Notes: generated by a model from the sequence alone, not told the origin. A stretch of 8,982 nucleotides of DNA from an uncultured Synergistales bacterium (GCA_937957815.1 CALFXN010000074.1:1-8982), one strand, 5' to 3'. Shown: positions 1 to 7,232, counted from the stretch's first letter. Numbers and translations: made by a program.

Positions 1-68
1 AGACGGACTCTCGGAACGTCCCGGAGGATCTCTCGCGTCATTTCGCTGATTTCCCGGATCGCTTTCAT
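1..68 (-). CDS. 5' end of an unidentified gene, cut by the window edge
   Basis: An ATG at 68-66 opens a frame with no stop to the window edge, giving 22 codons that begin MKAIREISEMTREI and continue with a charged, helix-like stretch. A purine-rich GGGAGAGAG just upstream can serve as ribosome binding site. The other nearby ATG (82-80) hits a TGA after five codons, so it is not a start. The gene begins 38 nt after the flavoprotein stop and is therefore probably the next member of the same operon. Twenty-two residues are too few to name a family, and I assign no function. Confidence 0.55.
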   Translation of the reverse strand, partial: MKAIREISEMTREILRDVPRVR

Positions 69-106
69 CGTCTCTCTCCCATGCGACACACTCGAAAAAT
101 TTTCCG

Positions 107-1507
107 CTACGTCCGGTCCGCCGGGGTCGCCCCGGGCCGAACGCCCTTCATCGCCGACCCGGCCGCGATCAGGATCGGGTCGTACACCGGCGCGACGGGA
201 GGGGCGTAGACGAAGTCGACGTCGTTGAGCTCGCCGACCGTCATCCCCGCCGAGATCGCCGTCGCGCAGACGTTGATCCTTCCCGCGACGGACTCGCTCC
301 CCACGGCCTGCGCCCCGAGGAGCCGGCCCGACCGCCGGTCGTAGACGAGCCTGATGCGATTGTCCCTGCCGCCGGGATAGTACGACGCCCTGTCCTGCTT
401 GACGATCTTCGTCTCCCCCGCGTCGAACCCAACCTCCGCCGCCTGTTCCGGCGACACGCCGGTCGACGCAACATACAGGGAGAACACCTTCGTTGCCTGC
501 GACGCGAGGACGCCCCTGAACGCGGCGCGCTCCCCGACGATGTTCGCCCCCGCGACCCGCCCCTGCTTGTTCGCCGTCGTTCCGAGGGGGACGTAGGCCG
601 GACGCCCCGTCACGAGGTTGACCGTCTGGACGCAGTCGCCGCAGGCCCATATCGAATCGTTCGACGTCTTCATCGTCTCGTCGACGGCGATGGCGTTCCT
701 GACGCCGAGCCTGAGTCCGGCCTTCTCAGCGAGCGCGGAGTTCGGCCGGACCCCGACCGAGACGACCACGATATCCGCCTCGAGGATCTCCTCCCCGCGC
801 ACCCGGACGCCCGTCGCCCGCCCGCCCTCGCTCACGATTCCGTCGACGGTCGTTCCCGCGAGGAGCCGGACCCCGTTTTCCTCGAGCTCTTTCCGCACGA
901 TGGCCGAATACTCGTCCCCCAGAAAGGGAAGCGGCATGGGGAGCGCCTCGACGATCGTGACCCGAAGCCCGTTCTGCGCGAACTGCTCGGCCATCTCGAG
1001 GCCGATGAATCCGCCGCCGACGAGAACCGCCGTCCGCGCGCCCGGCGCCCGGACGGCGCTCCGGAGCGCCATTCCGTCCTCGACCGTCCGGAGGAAGAAC
1101 ACTCCCTCCGAACGGATTCCCGGGAGTTCCGGGATCACGGGCGACGCTCCGGTCGCGAGAACGAGGAAATCGTAGGCAACGTCGCGGCGTTCTCCCGAGG
1201 TCAGGTTCTCGACCGCGACGGTTTTGCCCGCGACGTCGATTCCGGTCGCCTCGCATCGGATGAACGTCCGGATGCCGCGCTCGCCTTCGAGCGTCTCCCG
1301 CGTCAGTGAAACGAGGTCGTTCTCCGACGCGACGAGCCCGCCGACGTAATACGGAAGTCCGCAGGCGCCGTAGCTGACGAATCCCGACCGCTCGTACACC
1401 TCGACCTCGAGATCCGGTCGCGTCCGCTTCGCCTTCGACGCCGCGCTCAGCCCCGCCGCCGTGCCTCCGATGACGACGAGGCGCTTTCCGGAACCGGCCC
1501 CGTTCAC
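107..1507 (-). CDS. FAD-dependent pyridine nucleotide-disulfide oxidoreductase, CoA-disulfide reductase/NADH oxidase-like
   Basis: The 466-residue protein has the layout of the single-cysteine CoA-disulfide reductase / NADH oxidase / NADH peroxidase family. An N-terminal FAD-binding Rossmann motif (GGTAAGLSAASKAKR, residues 14-28) is followed by the redox-active cysteine motif SYGACGLPYY with Cys49, then a second dinucleotide-binding motif (GGGFIGLEMAEQ, about residue 165), an ACGDC motif contacting FAD, and a C-terminal dimerisation domain ending in YAPPVAPVYDP. Enzymes of this family use NAD(P)H to reduce CoA disulfide, persulfide or polysulfide, peroxide or O2. The sequence does not decide which. 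The canonical YAPPY motif has Val in place of its second Tyr, so CoA-disulfide activity is uncertain. The GTG start is the first usable codon: an in-frame TAA (stop of the upstream lyase) lies two codons before it. No Shine-Dalgarno is visible, so translation is probably coupled to the lyase. Cytoplasmic. Confidence 0.9.
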   Translation of the reverse strand: MNGAGSGKRLVVIGGTAAGLSAASKAKRTRPDLEVEVYERSGFVSYGACGLPYYVGGLVASENDLVSLTRETLEGERGIRTFIRCEATGIDVAGKTVAVENLTSGERRDVAYDFLVLATGASPVIPELPGIRSEGVFFLRTVEDGMALRSAVRAPGARTAVLVGGGFIGLEMAEQFAQNGLRVTIVEALPMPLPFLGDEYSAIVRKELEENGVRLLAGTTVDGIVSEGGRATGVRVRGEEILEADIVVVSVGVRPNSALAEKAGLRLGVRNAIAVDETMKTSNDSIWACGDCVQTVNLVTGRPAYVPLGTTANKQGRVAGANIVGERAAFRGVLASQATKVFSLYVASTGVSPEQAAEVGFDAGETKIVKQDRASYYPGGRDNRIRLVYDRRSGRLLGAQAVGSESVAGRINVCATAISAGMTVGELNDVDFVYAPPVAPVYDPILIAAGSAMKGVRPGATPADRT

Positions 1508-1513
1508 GGTGGC

Positions 1514-2431
1514 TTACGCGGTGGCGCCGTATTTCTCGACGACGCCCATCTCCCGCATCAGATTCCCGAGTTCGTCGAACTTCGGTCCGGCGAAGTCGAG
1601 GTAGGGCCGTCGCAGATGCCCGCCCGGCAGGCCGAGGATCCGAAGGGCCGCCTTGATGACGATCGGGTTGGACAGCTGGTAGAGGGCCTGCAGCAGCGGA
1701 TAGTATCTGAAATAGGTTTCGCGGCACTCTTCCATGATCTGCATGTTCGCCCACGGGCGCGAAAAACGCGCGACCTCCTCCGGAATGATGTTGCCTCCGA
1801 TGTTCGCCGTCCCGTTTCCTCCGACGGCGAGCGTCGGGATCACGATGGAATAGTTCGGGTAGTCGCAGCAGAGGATGTTGAGCCTGTCGCCGCAGAGACG
1901 TTTGACCTGGACGAGCTGTTTGACGTGCGGCATCGCTTCCTTGTCGACGATGAAGTTCGGGTTGTTCGCGGAAAGGCGCGCGATGGTCTGCGGCTCCACC
2001 TGGACGCCGAGCCGCGACGGGTTGTTGTAGATGCCGCAGGGGATCCTGACGGCTTTCATGCAGGTGTCGAGGTGCTCGTACACCGCGTCCTGCGGGATGA
2101 GGACGTACGGGGGAACCGTGAAGACGACGCCGTCGCCGCCTTCGCCCTCGACGTATTTCGCGAACTCGACGCTGCCTTCCGTCGTGTTGGACGACGCGTT
2201 GAAGAACACGGGGATTCTCCCCTTCGTCATCCGGATAACCCGCCGGACGATCTCCTTCTTCTCCTCGACCGTCAGAAGGCTGATCTCTCCGCACGATCCG
2301 AGGACGAAGAGCTCCGATGTTCCGTAGCGGATCTGCCTCTCGATGAGAACCTGAAAACCGTCGTAATCGATCGCGTTGTCGGCCCTGAACGGCGTCGGCA
2401 TCGCGACCCAGGAACCTGTGGGTCGAAACAC
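1514..2431 (-). CDS. DapA/N-acetylneuraminate lyase-family Schiff-base aldolase
   Basis: This is a 305-residue (beta/alpha)8-barrel enzyme of the dihydrodipicolinate synthase / N-acetylneuraminate lyase family, of usual length. Visible active-site signatures, numbered from the GTG start, are the GxxGE loop as GSCGE (45-49), the Tyr of IYNNPSR (Tyr135) with the carboxylate-binding Arg140, the Schiff-base lysine in IVDKEA (Lys164), and GGNGTAN (204-210). True DapA has GTTGE and a second tyrosine after PPY. Here these are GSCGE and PPYV, so this is more likely a catabolic lyase, aldolase or dehydratase acting on a 2-keto-acid-like substrate than the lysine-biosynthesis enzyme. An ATG lies nine bases upstream (2440-2438), but it abuts the AAGGAG Shine-Dalgarno (2446-2441) with zero spacing. 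The GTG at 2431 sits nine bases away and gives the N-terminus (M)FRPTGSW, which is like the family. It lies between the RidA and flavoprotein genes in the catabolic operon. Confidence 0.88.
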   Translation of the reverse strand: MFRPTGSWVAMPTPFRADNAIDYDGFQVLIERQIRYGTSELFVLGSCGEISLLTVEEKKEIVRRVIRMTKGRIPVFFNASSNTTEGSVEFAKYVEGEGGDGVVFTVPPYVLIPQDAVYEHLDTCMKAVRIPCGIYNNPSRLGVQVEPQTIARLSANNPNFIVDKEAMPHVKQLVQVKRLCGDRLNILCCDYPNYSIVIPTLAVGGNGTANIGGNIIPEEVARFSRPWANMQIMEECRETYFRYYPLLQALYQLSNPIVIKAALRILGLPGGHLRRPYLDFAGPKFDELGNLMREMGVVEKYGATA

Positions 2432-2479
2432 GCTACGCATCTCCTTGTCGTGGTGTCGTGTGATGTGAATCCATCGGAA

Positions 2480-2950
2480 TCAGCGGTTCGCCGTATCGAT
2501 CTCGACGATCATGTCGATCTCGACCGACGTGTTCACCGGAAGCTCCGCGACCCCGGAGGCGGAGCGGACATGCCGTCCGTCGTCGCCCCAGAGCCGCACG
2601 AGAAGATCCGACGCTCCGTTGACGACCTGCGGCTGCTGCGTGAATCCCGGGGCGCTGTTGACGTAGCCGACGAGCCGGACGATCCTGCGGATCCGGTCGA
2701 GGCTTCCGAGCTCCGCCCTGAGCGCCGCGAGGCAGTTGAGACACGCGTCCCGGGCCGAGAGCGCTCCCTGCTCGAGCGAGAGATTCCCCCCGACCTTCCC
2801 GAGGTAGCGCCGCTCGCCGTTGATATAGGCCGTCTGCCCGGCCGTGAACGCGAGATTCCCGACGACGCGGACCGGAATGTACGACCCGGCCGGAGCCGGC
2901 GCCTGCGGCAGTTCGAGCCCCAGGGCGGCGAGTTTTTCTTCGATGGTCAT
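2480..2950 (-). CDS. RidA/YjgF/YER057c/UK114-family protein (probable enamine/imine deaminase)
   Basis: The 156-residue protein belongs to the RidA superfamily, apparently the slightly longer subgroup related to but distinct from classical RidA (about 130 residues). The core is recognisable: LAFTAGQT (33-40), GKVGGNLSLEQGALSARDACLNCLAAL (51-77), IVRLVGYVNSAPGF (90-103) and HVRSASGVAELPVNTSVEIDMIVEI (127-151). Arg129 aligns with the Arg that binds the substrate carboxylate in RidA. Classical members hydrolyse 2-aminoacrylate-type enamines/imines released by PLP enzymes; distant subgroups have other or unknown roles. The start is the ATG at 2950: a GGAGGGGC ribosome site precedes it and its ATG is one base past the TRAP permease stop (TGA-C-ATG), so the two are translationally coupled. 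A longer in-frame extension upstream overlaps the permease and is not needed. It probably acts on an intermediate of the imported compound. Confidence 0.9.
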   Translation of the reverse strand: MTIEEKLAALGLELPQAPAPAGSYIPVRVVGNLAFTAGQTAYINGERRYLGKVGGNLSLEQGALSARDACLNCLAALRAELGSLDRIRRIVRLVGYVNSAPGFTQQPQVVNGASDLLVRLWGDDGRHVRSASGVAELPVNTSVEIDMIVEIDTANR

Positions 2951-2951
2951 G

Positions 2952-4904
2952 TCATGCCCCTCCTTTTTGTTCTTCCGGGAGAGTCGCGCGCGACATCCGC
3001 TGGACGACCCAGAGGACCGCGAATATTCCCGCTCCGACAAGCGACGTATGCAGGGCCGGATGACAGCACAGCATCGAGGCCACGAAGAAGAGCAGCCGTT
3101 CGGGAATCGTCACGCGCCGGAAGAGGTACCCCGTGACGAAGACGTCGAGAGAGAAGACCGCGACGAACGCGAACGCAATCGTGCCGAGGATTTCCACGGG
3201 CGACCCCTCGAGCAGCAGGCCGGGCTGGAAGATGAAGATATAGGGAACGGCGAGAATCGGGATCGCCATCTTGAACGCCTCGACGCCCGTATCCCACGGA
3301 TTCGACCCCGCAAGCCCCGCGGCCCCGTAGGTCGCGGTGGCGACGGGCGGCGTGATGTTGCAGAGGATGCCGAAGTAGAACGCGAACAGATGGCACGCGA
3401 GAACGTGGAGTCCCATCGCGGTCATCGCCGGAACGAGCAGGACGGAGACGATGATGTAGACGCCCACCGTCATCATTCCCGTTCCGAGAATGAGCGCCGT
3501 GATCATCACGAGCGGCAGGAGAATCGACATCCTGCCCCCGGCGACGTTGATCAGCGACGTGCTGAGCGTGTACCCCAGACCCGATTGCATGACGCACCCG
3601 ACGATGATCCCGGCGCACGCGCACGCGGTCGTGACCGAGAACGTCATGCGGACCGCGTTGTTGAGGCCTTTCACCAGCGTCCGCAGCGTGAAACGAGTGT
3701 CCCGCCCGAGCATACTCGCCGCGAGCAGCGACACGACGCCCCAGAAACCGGCCTTGACCTCGCTCGCCCCCGCGAGCATGAGGTAGATGAGGACGAAGAG
3801 CGGCAGAATGAGGTAGCTTTTGGACGCGAGCGATCTCCACGACGGCAGCGCCTTCATGTCCTCGTCCGAGAGCCTCATGAGGCCGTGCTTCCTCGCCTCG
3901 AGGTGGACGATGCAATAGATCGAGAAGAACCAGAGAACGGCCGGAACCACGGCAGCCTTGCAGACGGCGCCGTATGAAATTCCGAGGACCATCGCGATGA
4001 TGAACGCGGCCGACCCCATGATCGGCGGCATCACCTGCCCGCCCGTCGACGACGTGGCCTCGACGGCGGCCGCGAATTGCGGCCTGTACCCCAGCTTCTT
4101 CATGAGCGGGATGGACACCTGACCGACCAGAAGCGCGTTGCCGACGGCCGTTCCGTTCACCATGCCGACGAGGCCGCTCGAAATGACGGCGACCTTCGCC
4201 GGTCCGCCCGTCGACTTTCCGACGAGCTTCATCGTGAAGTTCATGAAGACGTCGAGAACCCCCGTTTCCATGAGGAGTCCCGCGAAGATCAGAAAGACGA
4301 TGACGAACCCGGCCGCGGCCGCGACCGGAGATCCCCAGACACCCTCGAGATCGAGGTACTGGATGTTGATGATTTCGCCGACCGAAAACGGCGCGTGATT
4401 CAGGAAGCCCGGGAACCACGGCCCGGCGTACACGTAGATCAGAAAGAAGACCGTGACCACGACGATGCTCATTCCGACGTGGCGTCTCGACGCTTCGATG
4501 ACGAGAAACAGAAGAACGGTCCCCATGAACAGATCCGTCGTCGTGGGGCTGCCGGCACGGAGCGGAATCTCGGTGCTGTTCGCGAACGTGTAGATCAGGA
4601 CGACGGCGGAGAGAATCGCGAACGCCGCGTCGACCAGAAGGCATACGGCTCTCTTCGCGGAAGGCTGCTCCTTCGAGTACCGCTGCTCCATCGAAGCGAG
4701 GAAGAGGACGATCAGCACCATCATCAGATGGACGGTTCTGTGGCGGAACGCCTCGAGCTGGCCCGAATACGACGTGACGAGATGAAAGAGCGCGAGAGCG
4801 ACCGCAAGGACGGTCACGGCGGTCGCCAGAAAGCCGTTCTCCCTGATGACTCCGGCGAGCGTCTCGTCATCACGCAATCCGATAATATCTCTTTTGAATG
4901 ACAT
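2952..4904 (-). CDS. TRAP transporter fused permease subunit (TAXI type, DctQM fusion)
   Basis: This is a 650-residue, highly hydrophobic inner-membrane protein with many predicted transmembrane helices. The N-terminal part (about 24-160) supplies the small-subunit-like helices and the rest is the DctM-like transport domain of fused TAXI-TRAP permeases. Family signatures are SGLVGMVNGTAVGNALLVG (243-261), IPLMKKLGY (265-273), STGGQVMPPIMGSAAF (286-301), AGGRMSILLPLVM (455-467) and NITPPVATATYGAAGLAGS (516-534). The family imports organic anions or amino acids with a Na+ or H+ gradient and depends on a periplasmic binding protein; the TAXI protein encoded upstream is the evident partner. Two consecutive ATG codons occur at 4907 and 4904. 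The second is five bases from the GGAGG ribosome site and the first only two, so 4904 is chosen. The frequent GMGLPT motif appears as GTGMMT (474-479), a mild divergence. The 199-nt gap to the binding-protein gene holds hairpins that could tune expression. Confidence 0.95.
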   Translation of the reverse strand: MSFKRDIIGLRDDETLAGVIRENGFLATAVTVLAVALALFHLVTSYSGQLEAFRHRTVHLMMVLIVLFLASMEQRYSKEQPSAKRAVCLLVDAAFAILSAVVLIYTFANSTEIPLRAGSPTTTDLFMGTVLLFLVIEASRRHVGMSIVVVTVFFLIYVYAGPWFPGFLNHAPFSVGEIINIQYLDLEGVWGSPVAAAAGFVIVFLIFAGLLMETGVLDVFMNFTMKLVGKSTGGPAKVAVISSGLVGMVNGTAVGNALLVGQVSIPLMKKLGYRPQFAAAVEATSSTGGQVMPPIMGSAAFIIAMVLGISYGAVCKAAVVPAVLWFFSIYCIVHLEARKHGLMRLSDEDMKALPSWRSLASKSYLILPLFVLIYLMLAGASEVKAGFWGVVSLLAASMLGRDTRFTLRTLVKGLNNAVRMTFSVTTACACAGIIVGCVMQSGLGYTLSTSLINVAGGRMSILLPLVMITALILGTGMMTVGVYIIVSVLLVPAMTAMGLHVLACHLFAFYFGILCNITPPVATATYGAAGLAGSNPWDTGVEAFKMAIPILAVPYIFIFQPGLLLEGSPVEILGTIAFAFVAVFSLDVFVTGYLFRRVTIPERLLFFVASMLCCHPALHTSLVGAGIFAVLWVVQRMSRATLPEEQKGGA

Positions 4905-5043
4905 CATGCCCTCCAAAATGTGTTTTCCTGCGTCCGGCGCATGTGGAGCACGCGCCATCGCTTTTCCCGTAACGCGGTCTCTTCTCCGGGGAATATCGCG
5001 CGATGCGGATCGATCTGCGGAGCACGCGCGGAGCCGGTCGGAA

Positions 5044-5082
5044 ACCGTGCGGTCGCGACAGGGGGAAAGACGGCCGCACGGT
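5044..5082 (-). promoter_or_regulatory. Intercistronic hairpin between binding-protein and permease genes
   Basis: A perfect 9-bp inverted repeat (ACCGTGCGG at 5044-5052 and CCGCACGGT at 5074-5082) encloses a 21-nt loop, just after the binding-protein stop. In the transcript the stem is followed by UUUCC, which is too few Us for a convincing intrinsic terminator. A second small stem (CCGGC at 5087-5091, GCCGG at 5095-5099) lies between it and the stop codon. Such structures in transporter operons often act as partial terminators or as 3' stabilisers, so that more binding protein than permease is made. That role is inferred. Confidence 0.45.
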
Positions 5083-5103
5083 CCATCCGGCAGTGCCGGT
5101 TTC

Positions 5104-6108
5104 CTATTTCGCGGGAGCCTCTCCGGCCTTCGGAATCGTGAATCCCTTCTCTTTGTAGAACTTCAGCGCGCCGGGATGGAGCGGAACGACCGTGCCCCGA
5201 AGCGCGTTCTCGATTTTGATCTGGCCCTTGAAGGATGCGGGGGCGACTTCGACGAAACGCTCCACGTTCTCCCAGAGCGCCTTCGTGATGTTGTAGACGA
5301 GTTCTTCCGGAACATCCTTGTTGCAGTAGAATCCGCCGCTATAGCCCACCGTCGCGATGTCCTTCGTCACACCCTTGTAGGCTCCGGCTGGGATCACCCA
5401 CTTTTCCATCCCGTATTTCGCAGCCATCCGGTCGAGGAGATCCTGCGGCAGCTGCATGATCTCGACGGGAGAAAACGTGTCGACGTCCATGAACGCCGAA
5501 TTGGGAGGCATCGTGAGCAGCGCGTAGAAATCGATGTGGTCGTCCTTCATCAGGAGAGCGCCGTCCGGGAACCCGACGAGCGTCACCTTGCCGAAGTCAT
5601 CGTACTTGAGGTTGGATTCGACGAGAAGCCTGTCGAAGATAATCTTCCCCGTGAAGCCTTCCTTGCCGGGGCTGAAGCGCTTGCCCTTGAGATCATCGAT
5701 GGTCTTGTACCCCTTGGACGCGAGAAACACGATATGGAACGGCTCGATATACTGGTTGCCGATGTACCGCAGATTCCGGCAGGGCTTCTCGAACGGAGGA
5801 CGTCCCTCCCACGCGTCGAGCGCCGTGCCGCTGTACGAATACCCTATCTGGGCGCGGTTCGCGTCGATATCGCGGCAGTTGCTCACGCCGCCGCCGATCG
5901 TCGGCGACGCCCGGACGCCCTCGATCTTCTCCGTCAGGATGCTCGCAAGTACCGAGCCGCCCGAAAACCACGTCCCCCCGACAGTCCCCGTGGCGATCTT
6001 GAGGTACGTCGTCTCCGCGCATTCTCCGACGACGCACGCCGGACCCGCAAACAGGAGCATCGACACGACCAGGAACACGCCGAACGCCATTCCGCACAGC
6101 TTTCTCAA
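5104..6108 (-). CDS. TAXI family TRAP transporter periplasmic solute-binding protein
   Basis: The 334-residue secreted protein starts with a Sec-type signal peptide (basic MRKLCG, hydrophobic core about 7-24; cleavage somewhere in 24-31, no good lipobox). The mature N-terminus carries the TAXI hallmark LKIATGTVGGTWFSGGSVLASIL (36-58), followed by the VSNCRDIDANRAQIGYSYSGTALDAW region (75-100) and a GGFYCNKDVPEELVYNITKALWEN segment (258-281) that is typical of the family. The usual length is 310-340 residues. TAXI proteins bind small organic acids or amino acids such as glutamate in the periplasm and deliver them to the fused permease, here encoded downstream. The ligand cannot be read from sequence. 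The start codon is TTG: AGGAGGGG lies six bases before it, while the next ATG (6090, residue 7) would be too far from this site and would remove the basic n-region. The stop is TAG. It follows the regulator gene by 100 nt. Confidence 0.95.
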   Translation of the reverse strand: MRKLCGMAFGVFLVVSMLLFAGPACVVGECAETTYLKIATGTVGGTWFSGGSVLASILTEKIEGVRASPTIGGGVSNCRDIDANRAQIGYSYSGTALDAWEGRPPFEKPCRNLRYIGNQYIEPFHIVFLASKGYKTIDDLKGKRFSPGKEGFTGKIIFDRLLVESNLKYDDFGKVTLVGFPDGALLMKDDHIDFYALLTMPPNSAFMDVDTFSPVEIMQLPQDLLDRMAAKYGMEKWVIPAGAYKGVTKDIATVGYSGGFYCNKDVPEELVYNITKALWENVERFVEVAPASFKGQIKIENALRGTVVPLHPGALKFYKEKGFTIPKAGEAPAK

Positions 6109-6113
6109 CTTCT

Positions 6114-6121
6114 ACCCCTCC
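6114..6121 (-). promoter_or_regulatory. Ribosome binding site deciding the TTG start of the binding protein
   Basis: On the minus strand AGGAGGGG is followed by TAGAA-G and then TTG. The match to anti-Shine-Dalgarno is strong and the spacing near ideal, which supports the non-ATG start. Confidence 0.75.
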
Positions 6122-6208
6122 TCGATATGGTGTATGACTGGTGCAGACGCACTCGCTCATGGGCAAAACCGCTCCGGGAGGTGAAACGGCGTTCAGGTCC
6201 CCGCGCGG

Positions 6209-6928
6209 CTACCTCTTCAGGTTCTTCTCGACATACTCGAGATCGCCGAGAATGTTGTTCAGATGGTTCGTCATCGCCATCCTGGCCTTCGCGGAATCCC
6301 TCGCGCATATCGCTTCCAGGATCTCCCTGTGGTCTTTTCCGATGACGCTTCCGGCGGTGTTCCGCAGCTTCTCGACGATCGACGAGTCCTGTCCGCCGTG
6401 CCGGATCACCCTCAGGGCCGTCTCGATGATCGGATTCTTCGATGCCTTCGAGATCGCCTCGTGAAACCTGATGTCCGTGACGGCCATGCTCCTGTTCGAC
6501 GCAAGGAGGTTTTCCATCTCGCGCAGGGCACGCTCCATCGACGCGAGGTCCTCGTCCGTCGCGTGTTCCGCCGCAAGCGCCGCGGCCTCCGATTCCAGGG
6601 CGCGCCGCGCCACGAGAATGTCGCGGACGTGCGTCCCCTCGTCGGTGAAGAGGAACTGCCCGAAGTTCCGGAGCGACTCCTTCTTCTCCTGCACCGACAG
6701 AAGGCGTTCGAGATGCTCCCGCCCCGCGTCCGAGAGGACCCGTCCCTGAAAGCCGATTCGTTCGACGAGCCCTTCGTTATCCAGCTGCTTCAGAATCCGT
6801 CCGACCGTCGCCTCGCCGAGCCGGAATCCATGCCCGCCGAGATATTCCCGGATCACGCCCGCGCCCTGCGGTTCACCCGCGACGGAAAGAAACGAAAGCA
6901 CCAGACATTCAACCTTGCTCGATCCCAT
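6209..6928 (-). CDS. FCD-domain transcriptional regulator with an NrpR/RNase R-type winged helix
   Basis: The 239-residue regulator has two parts. Residues 5-75 form a winged-helix domain (VLSFLSVAGEPQGAGVIREYL, then EATVGRILKQLDNEGLVER, then a GRVLSDAGREHL wing) that resembles the NrpR N-terminal / RNase R winged-helix type more than the GntR helix. Residues about 100-230 are an all-helical FCD ligand domain (LVARRALESEAAALAAEHA, then TDIRFHEAI). The four metal-binding residues of FCD domains are all present: Asp152, His156, His200 and His222. FCD regulators usually bind organic acids, often via the metal, and repress nearby transport and catabolic genes. An ATG at 6943 is also in frame, but it lacks a ribosome site, whereas GGGAGGGGCAC sits directly before the ATG at 6928. 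As the first gene of the cluster it probably controls the TRAP operon and itself. Stop codon lies 100 nt before the binding-protein gene. Confidence 0.88.
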   Translation of the reverse strand: MGSSKVECLVLSFLSVAGEPQGAGVIREYLGGHGFRLGEATVGRILKQLDNEGLVERIGFQGRVLSDAGREHLERLLSVQEKKESLRNFGQFLFTDEGTHVRDILVARRALESEAAALAAEHATDEDLASMERALREMENLLASNRSMAVTDIRFHEAISKASKNPIIETALRVIRHGGQDSSIVEKLRNTAGSVIGKDHREILEAICARDSAKARMAMTNHLNNILGDLEYVEKNLKR

Positions 6929-6942
6929 GTGCCCCTCCCCCA

Positions 6943-6969
6943 TCGCTGCTCATCAACGATGAGTAGCGA
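6943..6969. promoter_or_regulatory. Large imperfect palindrome, candidate operator of the regulator gene
   Basis: Arms TCGCTGCTCAT (6943-6953) and ATGAGTAGCGA (6959-6969) are complementary at 10 of 11 positions, around the 5-base centre CAACG. The site lies a few bases downstream of the promoter -10 and upstream of the ribosome site, where a bound protein would block transcription. Autorepression by the adjacent regulator is the natural reading. It could instead be a 5' UTR hairpin. Confidence 0.55.
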
Positions 6970-6976
6970 CATGACT

Positions 6977-7004
6977 ATTATAGATTTTTTCCGACCGGAG
7001 TCAA
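6977..7004 (-). promoter_or_regulatory. Sigma-70-type promoter for the regulator/TRAP operon
   Basis: On the minus strand a -35 TTGACT (7004-6999, five of six) is followed, after 16 bases, by a perfect -10 TATAAT (6982-6977). Transcription should start near 6970, at the edge of the palindrome. This is the clearest promoter in the window and would serve the regulator and, by read-through, the downstream cluster. Confidence 0.75.
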
Positions 7005-7212
7005 GCGAGACTGTTCATGATCCGCGATCGGACAGCACCAACGTCGTATCGGAAAATATCATGCCATATCCCGGGACGGAATGCTTCCGCTCCACAATGG
7101 CGGATGACTGCGGTACGACTGGTCAACGACAATTACACTTCCCCTGACAGGAACGCACGGGAACTATCGGTCAGAGACGCTCGAAACGAGACTTTGTCCG
7201 CACCCCCTTCAT

Positions 7213-7232
7213 GTGGAACGAATTCGCTCCAC
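7213..7232. promoter_or_regulatory. 20-bp near-perfect palindrome, candidate protein-binding site
   Basis: GTGGAACGAATTCGCTCCAC pairs with itself at nine of ten positions, with no spacer. It lies about 100 bases upstream of the candidate plus-strand promoter. It is not obviously the same sequence as the palindrome at 6943-6969, so a different regulator could be involved. Function is inferred from symmetry only. Confidence 0.35.

Noticed and set aside
726..2294. Long minus-strand open frame of 522 codons overlapping the flavoprotein and lyase genes
   Set aside because: Arg-rich shadow in another frame of two clear genes; no family motif, and typical of high-GC DNA.
1616..3136. 506-codon plus-strand open frame, with similar ones at 2844-3977, 4077-4901 and 4846-6345
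   Set aside because: Antisense shadows rich in Arg, Asp and Glu, opposite strongly supported genes and without ribosome sites.
2947..4644. 565-codon minus-strand open frame inside the permease region
   Set aside because: Arg/His-rich shadow frame; the true frame shows membrane helices and TRAP motifs.
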